Below are positions 17,367 through 27,722 of a stretch of 64,000 nucleotides of DNA, in pieces. The stretch is taken from positions 693,001 through 757,000 of the forward strand of contig ABHI01000001.1 in assembly GCA_000171875.1 (NCBI GenBank). Direction: 5' to 3'. The notes beneath the pieces are model-generated. The model saw nothing but the letters and a program-made list of their open reading frames with translations. It was not told the DNA's origin and did not search any database. Source of the DNA: Flavobacteriales bacterium ALC-1 (GTDB lineage: Bacteria > Bacteroidota > Bacteroidia > Flavobacteriales > Flavobacteriaceae). Position 1 is the stretch's first letter; each line of letters opens with the position of its first letter. The translations under genes and the position numbers were made by a program.

Positions 17367-18164
17367 TTAATCTCTAGCATCATATATAATTGGTAATGTA
17401 TAGATAACTCCAACAGGAACATTACGCTGTAAACCTGGTTTCATTTTTGGTATTTTTTTAATCACACGATTGGCCTCTTTTTCTAAAGCATGATGCGGCC
17501 CTCTAATTTTGATATCTGTGATATTACCATTTTTGTCAATAGTAAATTGCGTATTAATTCTTTGTCTGCCAGATATACCATAATCTATACCTATATCAGT
17601 ATTAAATTTTCTATTAATAAGCTTAGTTATTTTTTCCGACATACATTTTTTACGCTTATCATTTGTTTTATGTCTTTCGCATCCAGGATAAACTGGGACT
17701 ATTTCAATTTTTTCATAAGGAATAAAGATAGGATCATCAATTGGTGCTGCATCAACAATATCACCAGGATCTGCTACAGGCTCATCTGATAAAGGAGTAG
17801 TATCTGTTACAACTAAATCTTCAGGTTCATTATCAACAAAATCATTTTTAACCTCTTTAACTTTGTCAGTCAAAATAGTTTTTTTTACCTGATCTTGTTT
17901 TTTCTCAGTAACATCTGGCTCAACTCTAAACTTTTCAGCAACATCAATAGTTGCAAGTTCGTTAGATTCAACAGAATCAATAATAAGTTTCTTGTCTTGA
18001 AACTGCATTTCAAAAAGTGCATAAGTGCCCAATAAACAAAGTATCAACCCTATTTGAAAATATAGGGTTGAGTTTTTTTGTAAATTTGCATCATGCTTGT
18101 GTGACTTCTTTGCTTCAGTGGTGCTCTGACCAGCAATACCGAAGTCTTTTTTAGAATTTTTCAT
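17367..18164 (-). CDS. Energy transducer TonB family protein (no proline tract)
   Basis: A TonB-type protein that would couple the proton-motive force of the inner membrane to outer membrane receptors. It has a membrane helix at about residues 34-50 (STLYFQIGLILCLLGTYALF), an acidic, lysine-containing periplasmic linker (about 75-150) and a C-terminal TonB domain (about 155-265). The C-terminal domain contains VYPGCERHK, KKCMSEKITKLINRKFNTD and KIPKMKPGLQRN. The cysteine pair (spacing 12) recurs in the neighbouring TonB and, with spacing 11, in RemB. Unlike its paralogue it has no run of prolines. It has its own terminator, and a terminator after the upstream paralogue suggests separate transcription. 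Confidence 0.88.
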   Translation of the reverse strand: MKNSKKDFGIAGQSTTEAKKSHKHDANLQKNSTLYFQIGLILCLLGTYALFEMQFQDKKLIIDSVESNELATIDVAEKFRVEPDVTEKKQDQVKKTILTDKVKEVKNDFVDNEPEDLVVTDTTPLSDEPVADPGDIVDAAPIDDPIFIPYEKIEIVPVYPGCERHKTNDKRKKCMSEKITKLINRKFNTDIGIDYGISGRQRINTQFTIDKNGNITDIKIRGPHHALEKEANRVIKKIPKMKPGLQRNVPVGVIYTLPIIYDARD

Positions 18165-18222
18165 AATACGTATTATTTAAATGTTAATATTATGAGAAAG
18201 TCACAATAAGCATACCAAAAAG

Positions 18223-18257
18223 AAAATCCCGTCCAATTAATTTTGAACGGGATTTTT
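18223..18257 (-). terminator. Intrinsic terminator after the proline-rich tonB gene
   Basis: A 10-bp stem AAAATCCCGT/ACGGGATTTT (18223-18232 and 18247-18256) flanks a 14-base loop. It lies 21 bases after the stop of the TonB gene at 18278, with a T-rich end on the - strand; the + strand also ends in TTTTT. Confidence 0.8.
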
Positions 18258-18277
18258 GATATGTAAATTATTGTTAT

Positions 18278-19006
18278 CTAATCTTGTACTTGGAATACTA
18301 TTGGAATAGAGAATGGCATCACCACTGCTTTACCTCTTTGTCTTCCTGGTTTCATTTTAGGTAGTTGACTAATAACACGTTTTGCTTCCTTCTCTAGACC
18401 TGGATGCGGTCCACGAGCAGCAATACTAGTAATGTTGCCAGACTTATCTACTTTAAACTGCACAAAGATTCTTTTCTTACCTGGTGGCAAACCTAAATCT
18501 CCTGCTAAATCTGTATTAAATTTTTTACCTATGAACTTATTTACTTTTTCATTCATACAGGCTTTCTTAGCTGCGTTTCCTTTTTTCCTTTCACAACCAG
18601 GAAAAACGGCAACATTTTCAATAACATTGAATGGTACTTCAATATCTTCTTCTACTTCTTCTACTTCTACATCTTCTACTTCTACAATTTCTGTTTCCAT
18701 TTCTGTTTCAGTAGATTCTATAACTGTTTCCTCTACTTCTTCTTCATCTTCTACTACCTCAATTACTTCTGGAGCAGCTGGAGGTGGAGGTGGTGGAGGT
18801 GGAGGAGTGATAATTTGTTCTGTAATTGGCACTTCCTCTTCTAATTCATCATCTAAATTAAGTGAGTCTAATGCTATGTCTTTATCGTCGTAAGACTTAT
18901 AGTTTATAGACATGTATGTAATGGCAAGCATTAATGCAAGACCAACGGCAAAGTATATTGAGCTATTGCGACTTACATCCGATTTCGGATTCTTTTTAGG
19001 TTCCAT
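18278..19006 (-). CDS. Energy transducer TonB family protein (proline-rich)
   Basis: A 242-residue TonB paralogue with a membrane helix (about 15-32, SSIYFAVGLALMLAITYMS), a tract of nine consecutive prolines after EQIITP (about 66-75), a long Val/Glu repeat linker (VEEVEE-type, about 80-125), and a C-terminal TonB domain (VFPGCERKK, KACMNEKVNKFIGKKFNTD, LPKMKPGRQRGKA). The proline and acidic linkers are expected to span the periplasm. It closely matches the C-terminal domain of the next gene, a clear local duplication. Partners are outer membrane receptors encoded elsewhere, and possibly RemB-related complexes. Confidence 0.9.
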   Translation of the reverse strand: MEPKKNPKSDVSRNSSIYFAVGLALMLAITYMSINYKSYDDKDIALDSLNLDDELEEEVPITEQIITPPPPPPPPPAAPEVIEVVEDEEEVEETVIESTETEMETEIVEVEDVEVEEVEEDIEVPFNVIENVAVFPGCERKKGNAAKKACMNEKVNKFIGKKFNTDLAGDLGLPPGKKRIFVQFKVDKSGNITSIAARGPHPGLEKEAKRVISQLPKMKPGRQRGKAVVMPFSIPIVFQVQD

Positions 19007-19070
19007 AATATTGTTTTAGTATAACATTGCTAATTTAACTAAATAATAGTAAAAAAAACAAGGCTTTGCG

Positions 19071-19433
19071 TTATTTTAACTTAAATACATCTATTCTTAG
19101 TGCAATTAATGTGCCAAGGATCACTCCTAAACAGTTGGCCATTAAGTCGTAACTATCGTATGTTCTGTTAGGATTAAACTGATGTTGAGTCAACTCTAAT
19201 AATACTCCAAACAAAATAGTAACACTAAAAACAATTAAAGCTATATACTTTTTTTTATAGGATTTAAAATATGTTATCCATAAAAAAGCTAGTAATAAAT
19301 ACGCTAATAGATGGTATATCTTATCATCAAAAGAAGATCCTAGACTAGGTATATTTTTTAAACTAATAAGGCTAACAACAGTTAACCATATTGTATAAAT
19401 TATAGCTACTGGTAATAGAAATTTTTTAACCAC
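19071..19433 (-). CDS. VanZ-family membrane protein
   Basis: A 120-residue integral membrane protein with four helices and the VanZ-like phrase [19 protein letters not shown], followed by [28 protein letters not shown]. The family takes its name from a teicoplanin resistance accessory gene, but the role of most members is unknown. The start is a GTG at 19433 overlapping the gcvH end by 8 bases, so translation is probably coupled to gcvH. The pair gcvH-vanZ downstream of sprA is a familiar flavobacterial arrangement. Confidence 0.85.
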   Translation of the reverse strand: MVKKFLLPVAIIYTIWLTVVSLISLKNIPSLGSSFDDKIYHLLAYLLLAFLWITYFKSYKKKYIALIVFSVTILFGVLLELTQHQFNPNRTYDSYDLMANCLGVILGTLIALRIDVFKLK

Positions 19434-19806
19434 TAATAAGTGCTTTGTAATCTTCTGCGGATAACAAATCGTCTATTTGAGAGGCGTCTGAGAATTTTAT
19501 TTTAATCATCCAGCCTTCTCCGTAAGGGTCAGAATTTACTTTTTCAGGCTCGTCTTCTAAGCCTTCATTAAATTCAACAATCTCACCAGATAATGGTAAA
19601 AATAAATCTGAAACCGTTTTTACAGCTTCAACTGTACCAAAAACTTCTTCAATATCTAAGGTTTCGTCTAATGTTTCTACTTCTACATAAACAATATCAC
19701 CAAGTTCTCCTTGAGCAAAATCTGTGATGCCTACTGTTGCCACATCTCCTTCAATATTAATCCACTCGTGGTCTTTTGTGTACTTTAATTCTGATGGTAT
19801 ATTCAT
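19426..19806 (-). CDS. gcvH: Glycine cleavage system H protein
   Basis: The lipoyl carrier protein of the glycine cleavage system, shuttling the aminomethyl group between the P, T and L proteins in the cytoplasm. The lipoylated lysine is Lys63 in [13 protein letters not shown], and the frame [21 protein letters not shown] at the N-terminus is diagnostic. At 126 residues it is full length. A strong promoter (19834-19865) lies 27 bases upstream. The other gcv genes are not in the window. Confidence 0.97.
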   Translation of the reverse strand: MNIPSELKYTKDHEWINIEGDVATVGITDFAQGELGDIVYVEVETLDETLDIEEVFGTVEAVKTVSDLFLPLSGEIVEFNEGLEDEPEKVNSDPYGEGWMIKIKFSDASQIDDLLSAEDYKALISG

Positions 19807-19833
19807 CTTTTATATTCTAAAATGTTAATGAAA

Positions 19834-19865
19834 CAAAAGTAATTTTTTAATTGCTTTCATTCAAA
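19834..19865 (-). promoter_or_regulatory. Promoter for gcvH-vanZ
   Basis: On the - strand: TTTG (19865-19862), 20-base spacer, TACTTTTG (19841-19834). Both boxes match the Bacteroidota consensus. The boxes sit just past the sprA stop, so gcvH need not depend on sprA transcription. Confidence 0.7.
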
Positions 19866-19866
19866 A

Positions 19867-22800
19867 TTAATTTCCAAAATTATAACGTAAAGTAATTCCA
19901 GACCTCAAAGACGTCTGTGGGAATGACGTTGAAATAGCAAAGTCAGAGAATGTATAATCGAAATAGAAAATAGCAGATAGATTTTTACTAAACGCATAAC
20001 TAGCAGTATATTTCAGTCCCCAAATAGTTTGCCCAGCAGTAATTTGGTTATTCTCTAAGTCTAAATATCTAATAATTGTTTTATTATCTCTAACAGAAAT
20101 ATCTGCTTGCATATCTAAATCACTTACGATAACTTGTTTTGCTCCTGCCAACTGTGAGCGTATTCTTAAATCCTTAATTCTATAACCTAGACCTAAGGTA
20201 TATACTTTACCTTGAATTTCAGTCAATAAATTATTATCAAAACTTAAGGATAATGTTCTATCTGTTTTTACTTCAGCTAAAACTTTTACTGAATTTTTCA
20301 TTTCAAAATCTAAGCGAATTAATGGACTGAACTGCTCCTCTAAGTTAATATTACTAAATAATGTTTCATTCTTAAAATTACCGGATTGATCTAAAGCATC
20401 ATCTGGTTGATTTCCATATTCTTCACCTCTTATTCCTGGTGTATAATCTAAGTTAGTTCTAAATTGATTAATCGTATATCTAGATCTATAGCCATGTTGA
20501 ATAGAAAATCGTCTAAAATTTTTCTTAAACCATGGAATTTTCATTAAACCAGTGTACTTCAATGTCCAATTTGGTATTGGCACATCTCTAAACGCACCTG
20601 TATTTACTTTGTCTGGATCTGATCCTTGATAAGCCGATAAAAATGCAGGTAATAATACCCGTTGGCTATTTTTTCCAAAACCTTCTGGATATCCTTCTGC
20701 ATCTGTATTAAATGGCGTATTGCCATAAAATTTTCTAGCTAAACGATTGGCAACAACTAGTCTATTGACTCTAAAATCATCGAAAGCAGCAGATTGATTT
20801 TCATCACTTTTACCAAATGCTGTTTTAATTATTGCTGTTGAAATATTGAAGTTTCCAAAGGTATTTGGTGTTAACGAAATATATTCTCGATCTTCTACCC
20901 TAAAGTTTTCTGAGAAATTTTCGGCGTAGGTTCTGTTACCTATTAAGTCAATTTTAAGATCGCGCATGGGCTCCACATTAACGGAATAGTCTAATGCTGT
21001 ATTTTTTACTTCAGTATATTGTTGATTGAAATCTTGAAAATCCGTTAACCAACCATTTCTGGCAGTTAAATCTCTAATGTCACGTTGCCCGCCAAATGTA
21101 TAGCCAAATGTTGGTCTTAAAGTTCCAATAAAACCTGGTGTTGGTAAATAACCAGGGAGAAAAGTACCATTGTTTTCAGTATATCCAAACTGAATACGTT
21201 TTACCATAGTCACAACATCTATTAATGTATTGTATGCCTTTTTCCCTGTACTTAACTTATTTGGATCTTTAGCTTGTTGCTCTTTATCTGAAGCAGACCC
21301 ACCAGGCTTTGCATTACGACTTTTTACAGTTGCACTTCTACTTCGTCCTCTACCTCTTGGATTTCCTTTTCTTACTAAACCTAAAGTTTTGTATAAGGTT
21401 TCCATATTAAGGGTTGTATTGATATTATGTGTATTAGAGTTTTGAATAGAATGTCCTAAGTTATAAGTGTTACCATCTAACTCTAATCCTTCGTTTAAAT
21501 CAGATCCTTTTTGCCATTGAAAAGCACCATTATACGCATACGTAGTTCTTAAAAAACTCAGCGCTGGTATTTTATATAAAGGTAATTCATAATTAACTTG
21601 AAGCTGTTGTGTTTGGAAATTAGGATCGCCAAAATCAAAGAAACCATCCCATACATTGAGTTCTGGATCTTGCCTTCCATTGATACGGTCATCAATAAAA
21701 TAATTACGTACAATATTCGTATTGGCTGCCGTGAAGTTTAAACTCAATGCATCTGTTAAATTGTAGTTTATAGTATATTGAAAATCGAATGTGTAATTTC
21801 TTCTGAATAATTCTTCTACAGCAATATTATCACCTCCTAATTCAACTTCTCTAAATTTCTGTTTGCTAAACTGTCTATTAATATCAGTATTAACAGAAAA
21901 ACTTGAAGGCAATAAATTAAGATTGAAATCTTTTAAAATTTTCCAATACTTGCCTGTAAATAAAGAATCATTCTTTTTAAAGGGCTCTATTCGCAAAGGT
22001 TCAAAGGCATAACTATAATTAACACCTGCTCTGACATTTTGGTCGAGTGCATTTTCAATTTCAAAATCGCGATGCTCTACTTTATTATAGGAATAATTGA
22101 ACGTTAAATTTTCTACGTCGTAAAAACGCTTTTTCGCCTCACCTGTTCTTTGCTTTCTTACACCAATAAAATTGATACTCTTTCTTTTGGTATAATTTTC
22201 ATTTACCCTTAAAATAGAATCCTGATCCGTTGTATTATCGAGTTGGGTTTGCAATTCAATATCTCTATAATACTCGTCGAATTGTGGTGTAATCGTTTCC
22301 TCACTCTGTGAATAGTTGAATGGAATTTGCACTCCCCATTTTTTTGGTAGCAACTGACCTAGTTGCACATTAGTAACTACATCATATTGTTTTACATCTT
22401 CTCTACTTCTCTCATTTGGTCCTTGTTCAATACCACCAAACCCTATAGTACTTCGTCTACCTGTAGCACTAACATCAGCAAAATCCGCTATATTAGTATC
22501 CATACTCATTACAGCTGCCCAACCGCCTTCATTATCTAAATCAGACATTCGTAATTCGTTAAACCATACTTCCCCACAAGAATTCATACCTGTTGAGCCA
22601 GAATTTTTAAGACCTACCATTAAAACTCTTATATCACCGTAGTTTGGGTTTCCTTTTATGGCAACACGTTGCTGACCAGTTGGTAATGGGGAAAATTCAG
22701 GAACAGGAGTATCATTAAGTTCCCCTCCAATAACATCATAAAATGTTGGGTCATCATTGGCTAAAGATTGATCAAAAATACCTTTAGACTTTATTTGTTG

Positions 22801-25800
22801 AAATACTTCTAGTGGAATATTAATCTCATTAACCTTTGGCCATATACGCTCTTCGAGATTACCTTCAGCTAAATCGGATGGTAATAACGGAACCTCAATT
22901 TGATAAAAGTTTTGTGTAAAATCATTACCCATTCTTATAAAGGCAATCAGTTCGCCTTCAGCAAGAGACTGTCCTTCTTGAGGTTCGGCGTGTAAAAACA
23001 TACGTAAGTTTTTATACTGACGCATATCAACACTTATATTTTTAAATACACCGCGAGAATCTTCAGGTTCTAACTCACAAGCTTGTAAAACTAATGATTG
23101 TTCATTCTGTCTAACAACCGTATTATTGTTATTTAACTCTTCTCGTCTTACACCAGGCGGAATCACATAGTCACCATCATTTTCTTGTACACCAATTATA
23201 CCAACATTAAATTCTGCATCAGCACTATTATTAGTCGGATCATTATCTAAATCTAACGTATAACGTCTCCAATCACTACGCACTAAATCTAAAGTTGCAA
23301 AACGCAATACTGTATTCTCAGTAAACTCTCTTAAATATAATCTAGCAAAACGTATTGATCGAATATCCGTAATACCACCTATAGCATTAGTAGGCTCATT
23401 TATTGGCAACCTATACTGATACCATGTCACATCTCTTTGGTCTCCATTTGGCAATGTTACGGTTCTAACTTTTACATCATTAATTTGAGGGTTATTGATA
23501 TTAAGATTAGAAGGGTTCATGTCTACTTCATATTCAAAATAACTATCAATGGTATTCATTGTGTTATCTCGGTTAATATCTTCAACATCTGGTTGTGTAG
23601 TAGAGCCTCTATTAGTATCTGTAAATACATCTGGTGTGTTTCCATCCTGACCATTATATTGCTTATAACGTTCAAAAATACCTCCATCTGTATTCAAATA
23701 ATATCTGTAATTATCCTTAGAAGGATCCTCTCCAAATTGGCCTCCAAATTGTGCTATTTCTTCTGCATCATCATAACCATCAAAACCAACATCTTGATTT
23801 GCACGTTCAGCTCCTGTTGTTCCAAACGTATATATTAAGGATTGATTTTGAGGTACAACTCCACCAAATACTGTTGGGTTTAATGTTGAAATATCACCAT
23901 TTTCTGGTAAACCATTTTCATATTGTTTCTTTCCATCTTTTAATATATCCTCAGAAATATTACCAAGGTTTACTAATAGTTTCCCCCCTTGACTAGTCGG
24001 ATTATCTAAAAATGGATCTTGTACCCAAAATTCTATGTACTCAACATTGGCTTGCTCAAAATCTGTAGATGTAATTTGCCTTGTGATACCTGCCCATGTT
24101 TCATTTGGGTTTAATGGCGCATCGTTGGCTGCGTTTGGGTCGAAATTATATGGACCACGTTCTGTTGGATAATAGGATAAATCCAAAGTATTAATTACCG
24201 ACGTTTGCCCTTGAACAACATCCACAAGCGGAAAAATCTCTTCTATAAATACACGTCTAGAATATAGGTTAGACACATCATTATCTGTAATACCATTTGG
24301 ACGTTGATTACTATAAAAAATAGGATCAATAGTGTACCAATTTAAAAAAGCTCTACCATAACCGTTTTCTATTCCAGGATCTTCATCTCCTGGTATATTT
24401 ACTGGTAAGTCTTTTGGACGACTCGATAAGGTCCAAGATAATGGACTCAATAAATCTATTGCTCCTTGAGTACCTTCAAAATCATCTATGTAAGCTGTAG
24501 CTTCACCATTAAAATCTGCTCCTTTTGGCGCACCAGGTAATAGATAGGCAAATTCACCTCTAACTGATAAATTAGATGGGACGTCTGTATCTATATTTGG
24601 CAACTTATTGACCAAACGCGTTAAGAATGGAACTTCGGTTGAGTAGTTACCATTAAAACCAAAAATGGTATTATTGATAGGTTCAGAATTGAAATTCGCT
24701 TTCTGAGTTATTGGCCGCTCGCTTAAATTTAATAATGTAGCACCTAATACAAAATTTTCGTTGAATTGATGCTCAATATTAATTCCCGTAAAACGTTTCG
24801 TTTGTTGTCTGAAAACAGCATTATTCTCTAGTGAAACATTAATTGGAGTATTTGAAGCTTTTAAAGCCTCGTCTAAAATCTCTACACGACCAGCTAAATA
24901 ATTTACTTGGTAATCAATACCTTCTACTAATAGTCTTCCACCAGCAGTAACTCTTACAGAACCTCTTGGTACATTAAATGCCCCTAATGAAATTCCACCA
25001 CCACTTCCACTACTTTCAAAACGTCCTTTTATCTGAAACTTATTCTTTTTCACCTCATCTAAAGCTCTTGTTTTTGTTGATTTATAGAGTAAATCGTATA
25101 CATATTTTTCTTGATTGACATTGGTGTAAATATCTTGCTCGTAATCGGTAGCATTGTTATTTGGGTTACCATCATCATCTAATACGTCAAATAAATACCT
25201 ACCAAAGGGCTCAACTTTAGTAAATACTATTTTGCCGTTTTGAGGAATCACAGTTATCATTGTTGGATTTGATACATAATCAAAGAAACCATCACCTCCT
25301 TCTTGAGGGTCATTATTAAAATTCAATCGGTCTAGATGAAACAATCGAATTAATGGAGTTTCATTTATTTCAGTATCATCTGCAGTATTTGTGGGAGTAT
25401 TATTATCAAAAGGTGGGAAAGCTGTACCCTCCACTGGTCTTATATAATTTACTGGAGACGCCTCAGTATAAAAAATATTTAATCTAAAATCTTCTTGACT
25501 TAATTGAAAAGCACCTGTATCGTAGATATTTTTCATCATTAAGTCCCAAATTGGTTGCTCTACTGCAGTTACAGCACTCTTCAACATTTTTAAGACTAAA
25601 CTATTGTTTGAAACTATTTCATTTCCATTCATACCAGTATCAACTCCAGTTGCATCAACACCATCATTAGCAAACTCACCAACTTGATAGACTTGGCCTC
25701 CAACTGTATATTGAAATGCTACAGCTAAAACCTCGTCATTAAGTAATCGTTGGTTAAGTGATATATATCCTAATTCTGAATTTAAAACATATTCCTGGCC

Positions 25801-27111
25801 TTCTCGTAATTTTCTTGCTGCTTCTAATTTCCCATAATCAAAGCCTTCGTTTACAGGAACATTGATTCCTGTTTCAACAATTGTAATATCTCTAACAGCT
25901 TCTGTTAATAAAGATCCTGGACCACCTATATTAGTAGGATCAAAATCATTGTTTTCGTTATTTGGAAGCGCTCCTGGGTTATTTACAAATCCACCAGGTA
26001 AAGGTTGTAAACCAATATTTTCAGCTTCTGATTCACCTAAATCCTGAAATGCAATAATATTTCTAACATTTTCGGTTTGATTGCTTCTATTGGTAACCCA
26101 AACCTCAACTCTAGTAATTTGTAGTCCTTGATTATCTATAAAAGGGTACTGCAATAAGGCTTTATCGTAGTTATCTCTAAAATATTGTGCTAAATAAAAG
26201 TGTCTGTTTTCGTCATAATCTCTAGCGAAAAACTCAAACTCTTCTAAAGTTCCACCGCCTTGTGCTACAACCGATTTAGATTGTGATTGCTGTTCTGAAA
26301 ATACGGCAGTGACTCTGGTTTTACCAAATTGCAATTCAGTCTTAACACCAAATAAACTTTGCGCACCAGTAATTAACGAACTATTTAATGGCATGTTTAC
26401 ATTACCAACCTCAATCTTACGTACTATATCATCTTCTGTGGGAGTGTATTCTAATTTTACAAGTTCTTGAAAATCTAATGTAGCGTTATTATCATAATTA
26501 GCAGTTACTTGAAGTCTTGTACCAACTTTACCCAATAAACTTATACCAATTCTTTGATCAAAATCAAAAGTGAAATTGGTTCTGTTTCTTGGTGAAAATG
26601 TTGGATTATCTTGTTTAGAAAATAAAACGCCTAAATCAACATCAACTGAACCTTGAGGAATAACGTTAATCGTATTACCACCAAAAATGGTTTCAAACAA
26701 TCCTGAATTCACATAAAACTCAGGTAATAAATTCTTCTGATCTTCTTCTGCTCCCTCTTTTTGTCCTGCAGCGGCATCAGCCATTCGCTTGTAATACTCC
26801 TTTAATTGTTCTTCCAAAACCAGTTTACGAAACTCTTTGGGTGTTAATATTAAAGGGTAATTGATATTAAAATTTCCTATTTTTTCAGTGTAGATGTAGC
26901 GATCTAAAATAGGGTCATATGTATATTTTGAAACAATACTATTTGGATTAGGCATTTTTAACTTTCCAAATGCAAACGTTGTTTTGGTTGAGTCTTGTTC
27001 TTGCTCAGTTTCTTGTCCACTAACAGAAGTACTTATTAGCATCATAAAAGCTAATAAACATAAAAAACCAAATGAGTTGAGTTGTGTATTGTTAGTTATA
27101 TTCAATTGCAT
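19867..27111 (-). CDS. sprA: SprA (Sov), type IX secretion outer membrane translocon
   Basis: SprA is the very large outer membrane barrel through which the type IX system exports adhesins, enzymes and gliding proteins; the F. johnsoniae structure is a 36-strand barrel. The 2414-residue protein has a signal peptide (about 15-33, LCLLAFMMLISTSVSG) and an N-terminal SprA segment (KYTYDPILDRYIYTEKIG). Repeated blocks follow (for example DFDQRIGISLLGKVGTRLQVTAN cut into strands), ending with a C-terminal strand ITLRYNFGN. It is complete with no frame break. The start overlaps the ruvA stop by one base (TAATG), which suggests coupled translation. It lies next to remB, tonB and gcvH as in other gliding flavobacteria. 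Loss would abolish gliding and secretion. Confidence 0.97.
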   Translation of the reverse strand: MQLNITNNTQLNSFGFLCLLAFMMLISTSVSGQETEQEQDSTKTTFAFGKLKMPNPNSIVSKYTYDPILDRYIYTEKIGNFNINYPLILTPKEFRKLVLEEQLKEYYKRMADAAAGQKEGAEEDQKNLLPEFYVNSGLFETIFGGNTINVIPQGSVDVDLGVLFSKQDNPTFSPRNRTNFTFDFDQRIGISLLGKVGTRLQVTANYDNNATLDFQELVKLEYTPTEDDIVRKIEVGNVNMPLNSSLITGAQSLFGVKTELQFGKTRVTAVFSEQQSQSKSVVAQGGGTLEEFEFFARDYDENRHFYLAQYFRDNYDKALLQYPFIDNQGLQITRVEVWVTNRSNQTENVRNIIAFQDLGESEAENIGLQPLPGGFVNNPGALPNNENNDFDPTNIGGPGSLLTEAVRDITIVETGINVPVNEGFDYGKLEAARKLREGQEYVLNSELGYISLNQRLLNDEVLAVAFQYTVGGQVYQVGEFANDGVDATGVDTGMNGNEIVSNNSLVLKMLKSAVTAVEQPIWDLMMKNIYDTGAFQLSQEDFRLNIFYTEASPVNYIRPVEGTAFPPFDNNTPTNTADDTEINETPLIRLFHLDRLNFNNDPQEGGDGFFDYVSNPTMITVIPQNGKIVFTKVEPFGRYLFDVLDDDGNPNNNATDYEQDIYTNVNQEKYVYDLLYKSTKTRALDEVKKNKFQIKGRFESSGSGGGISLGAFNVPRGSVRVTAGGRLLVEGIDYQVNYLAGRVEILDEALKASNTPINVSLENNAVFRQQTKRFTGINIEHQFNENFVLGATLLNLSERPITQKANFNSEPINNTIFGFNGNYSTEVPFLTRLVNKLPNIDTDVPSNLSVRGEFAYLLPGAPKGADFNGEATAYIDDFEGTQGAIDLLSPLSWTLSSRPKDLPVNIPGDEDPGIENGYGRAFLNWYTIDPIFYSNQRPNGITDNDVSNLYSRRVFIEEIFPLVDVVQGQTSVINTLDLSYYPTERGPYNFDPNAANDAPLNPNETWAGITRQITSTDFEQANVEYIEFWVQDPFLDNPTSQGGKLLVNLGNISEDILKDGKKQYENGLPENGDISTLNPTVFGGVVPQNQSLIYTFGTTGAERANQDVGFDGYDDAEEIAQFGGQFGEDPSKDNYRYYLNTDGGIFERYKQYNGQDGNTPDVFTDTNRGSTTQPDVEDINRDNTMNTIDSYFEYEVDMNPSNLNINNPQINDVKVRTVTLPNGDQRDVTWYQYRLPINEPTNAIGGITDIRSIRFARLYLREFTENTVLRFATLDLVRSDWRRYTLDLDNDPTNNSADAEFNVGIIGVQENDGDYVIPPGVRREELNNNNTVVRQNEQSLVLQACELEPEDSRGVFKNISVDMRQYKNLRMFLHAEPQEGQSLAEGELIAFIRMGNDFTQNFYQIEVPLLPSDLAEGNLEERIWPKVNEINIPLEVFQQIKSKGIFDQSLANDDPTFYDVIGGELNDTPVPEFSPLPTGQQRVAIKGNPNYGDIRVLMVGLKNSGSTGMNSCGEVWFNELRMSDLDNEGGWAAVMSMDTNIADFADVSATGRRSTIGFGGIEQGPNERSREDVKQYDVVTNVQLGQLLPKKWGVQIPFNYSQSEETITPQFDEYYRDIELQTQLDNTTDQDSILRVNENYTKRKSINFIGVRKQRTGEAKKRFYDVENLTFNYSYNKVEHRDFEIENALDQNVRAGVNYSYAFEPLRIEPFKKNDSLFTGKYWKILKDFNLNLLPSSFSVNTDINRQFSKQKFREVELGGDNIAVEELFRRNYTFDFQYTINYNLTDALSLNFTAANTNIVRNYFIDDRINGRQDPELNVWDGFFDFGDPNFQTQQLQVNYELPLYKIPALSFLRTTYAYNGAFQWQKGSDLNEGLELDGNTYNLGHSIQNSNTHNINTTLNMETLYKTLGLVRKGNPRGRGRSRSATVKSRNAKPGGSASDKEQQAKDPNKLSTGKKAYNTLIDVVTMVKRIQFGYTENNGTFLPGYLPTPGFIGTLRPTFGYTFGGQRDIRDLTARNGWLTDFQDFNQQYTEVKNTALDYSVNVEPMRDLKIDLIGNRTYAENFSENFRVEDREYISLTPNTFGNFNISTAIIKTAFGKSDENQSAAFDDFRVNRLVVANRLARKFYGNTPFNTDAEGYPEGFGKNSQRVLLPAFLSAYQGSDPDKVNTGAFRDVPIPNWTLKYTGLMKIPWFKKNFRRFSIQHGYRSRYTINQFRTNLDYTPGIRGEEYGNQPDDALDQSGNFKNETLFSNINLEEQFSPLIRLDFEMKNSVKVLAEVKTDRTLSLSFDNNLLTEIQGKVYTLGLGYRIKDLRIRSQLAGAKQVIVSDLDMQADISVRDNKTIIRYLDLENNQITAGQTIWGLKYTASYAFSKNLSAIFYFDYTFSDFAISTSFPQTSLRSGITLRYNFGN

Positions 27112-27692
27112 TATAAGTTTTTTAGAGCTTCTTTAATAATTTGCTCTACTAAGGCATCTGGTTGGGTTTGCAAAATTCTATCTACAACTTTTTCTGATTG
27201 CTTTTTATTAAACCCTAAAACATCTAAAGCAGATAACGCCTCATCTTTGTGCGTATTGTTTGGAATTAAAGAAAGTTCGTCAATACCATAAACTTTTAAC
27301 ACTTTATCTTTTAAATCTATAATAACACGTTGTGCTGTTTTTGCACCTATCCCTTTAACACTTTGTATTAAAGCCACATCACCACTAGCAATGCCTTCTT
27401 TTACCTGATCTGGAGTTAAAGAAGATAACATTGTACGTGCTGTGTTGGCGCCAATACCACTTACGGAAATTAATAATTTGAAAATTTCGCGTTCAGTTTT
27501 AGAAGAAAATCCATACAGACTATGTGAATCTTCCCTTACTTGGAGATAGGTATATAGTCTTAAATTTTCTCTGTCTGGAATTTGCGAAAACGTATGAAGT
27601 GAAATATTAATAAAATACCCAACACCATTGCAATCTATAACAACATCCGTCGGATTTTTTTCTACAAGTTTGCCCTCTAAGTGTGTAATCAT
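27111..27692 (-). CDS. ruvA: Holliday junction helicase subunit RuvA
   Basis: RuvA tetramers bind four-way junctions and direct the RuvB motor in recombination repair. The 193-residue protein has the N-terminal OB fold (MITHLEGKLVEKNPTDVVID), two helix-hairpin-helix motifs (LISVSGIGANTARTMLSSL and SVKGIGAKTAQRVIIDL), and the C-terminal three-helix domain that contacts RuvB (DALSALDVLGFNKKQ-like). It is full length. ruvB is not adjacent but lies at 33525-34547. It is followed directly by sprA. Confidence 0.97.
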   Translation of the reverse strand: MITHLEGKLVEKNPTDVVIDCNGVGYFINISLHTFSQIPDRENLRLYTYLQVREDSHSLYGFSSKTEREIFKLLISVSGIGANTARTMLSSLTPDQVKEGIASGDVALIQSVKGIGAKTAQRVIIDLKDKVLKVYGIDELSLIPNNTHKDEALSALDVLGFNKKQSEKVVDRILQTQPDALVEQIIKEALKNL

Positions 27693-27714
27693 TTATTGCT
27701 AAAGGTTAATGTCC

Positions 27715-27722
27715 CAAATGTA
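27715..27722 (-). promoter_or_regulatory. Possible -7 box for ruvA-sprA
   Basis: TACATTTG on the - strand matches TAnnTTTG and ends 22 bases before the ruvA ATG. No convincing TTTG lies 18-21 bases upstream, so this is weak. The box falls inside an imperfect hairpin (27713-27746: CCCA plus AATGTAA pairing with TTACATT and TGGG), which lacks a T-tract. Confidence 0.35.

Noticed and set aside
18432..18893. Rightward open frame of 153 codons rich in Ser/Thr and Gly, antisense to the proline-rich tonB
   Set aside because: It mirrors the Glu/Val and proline repeats of tonB; low complexity, no start signal, no recognisable domain.
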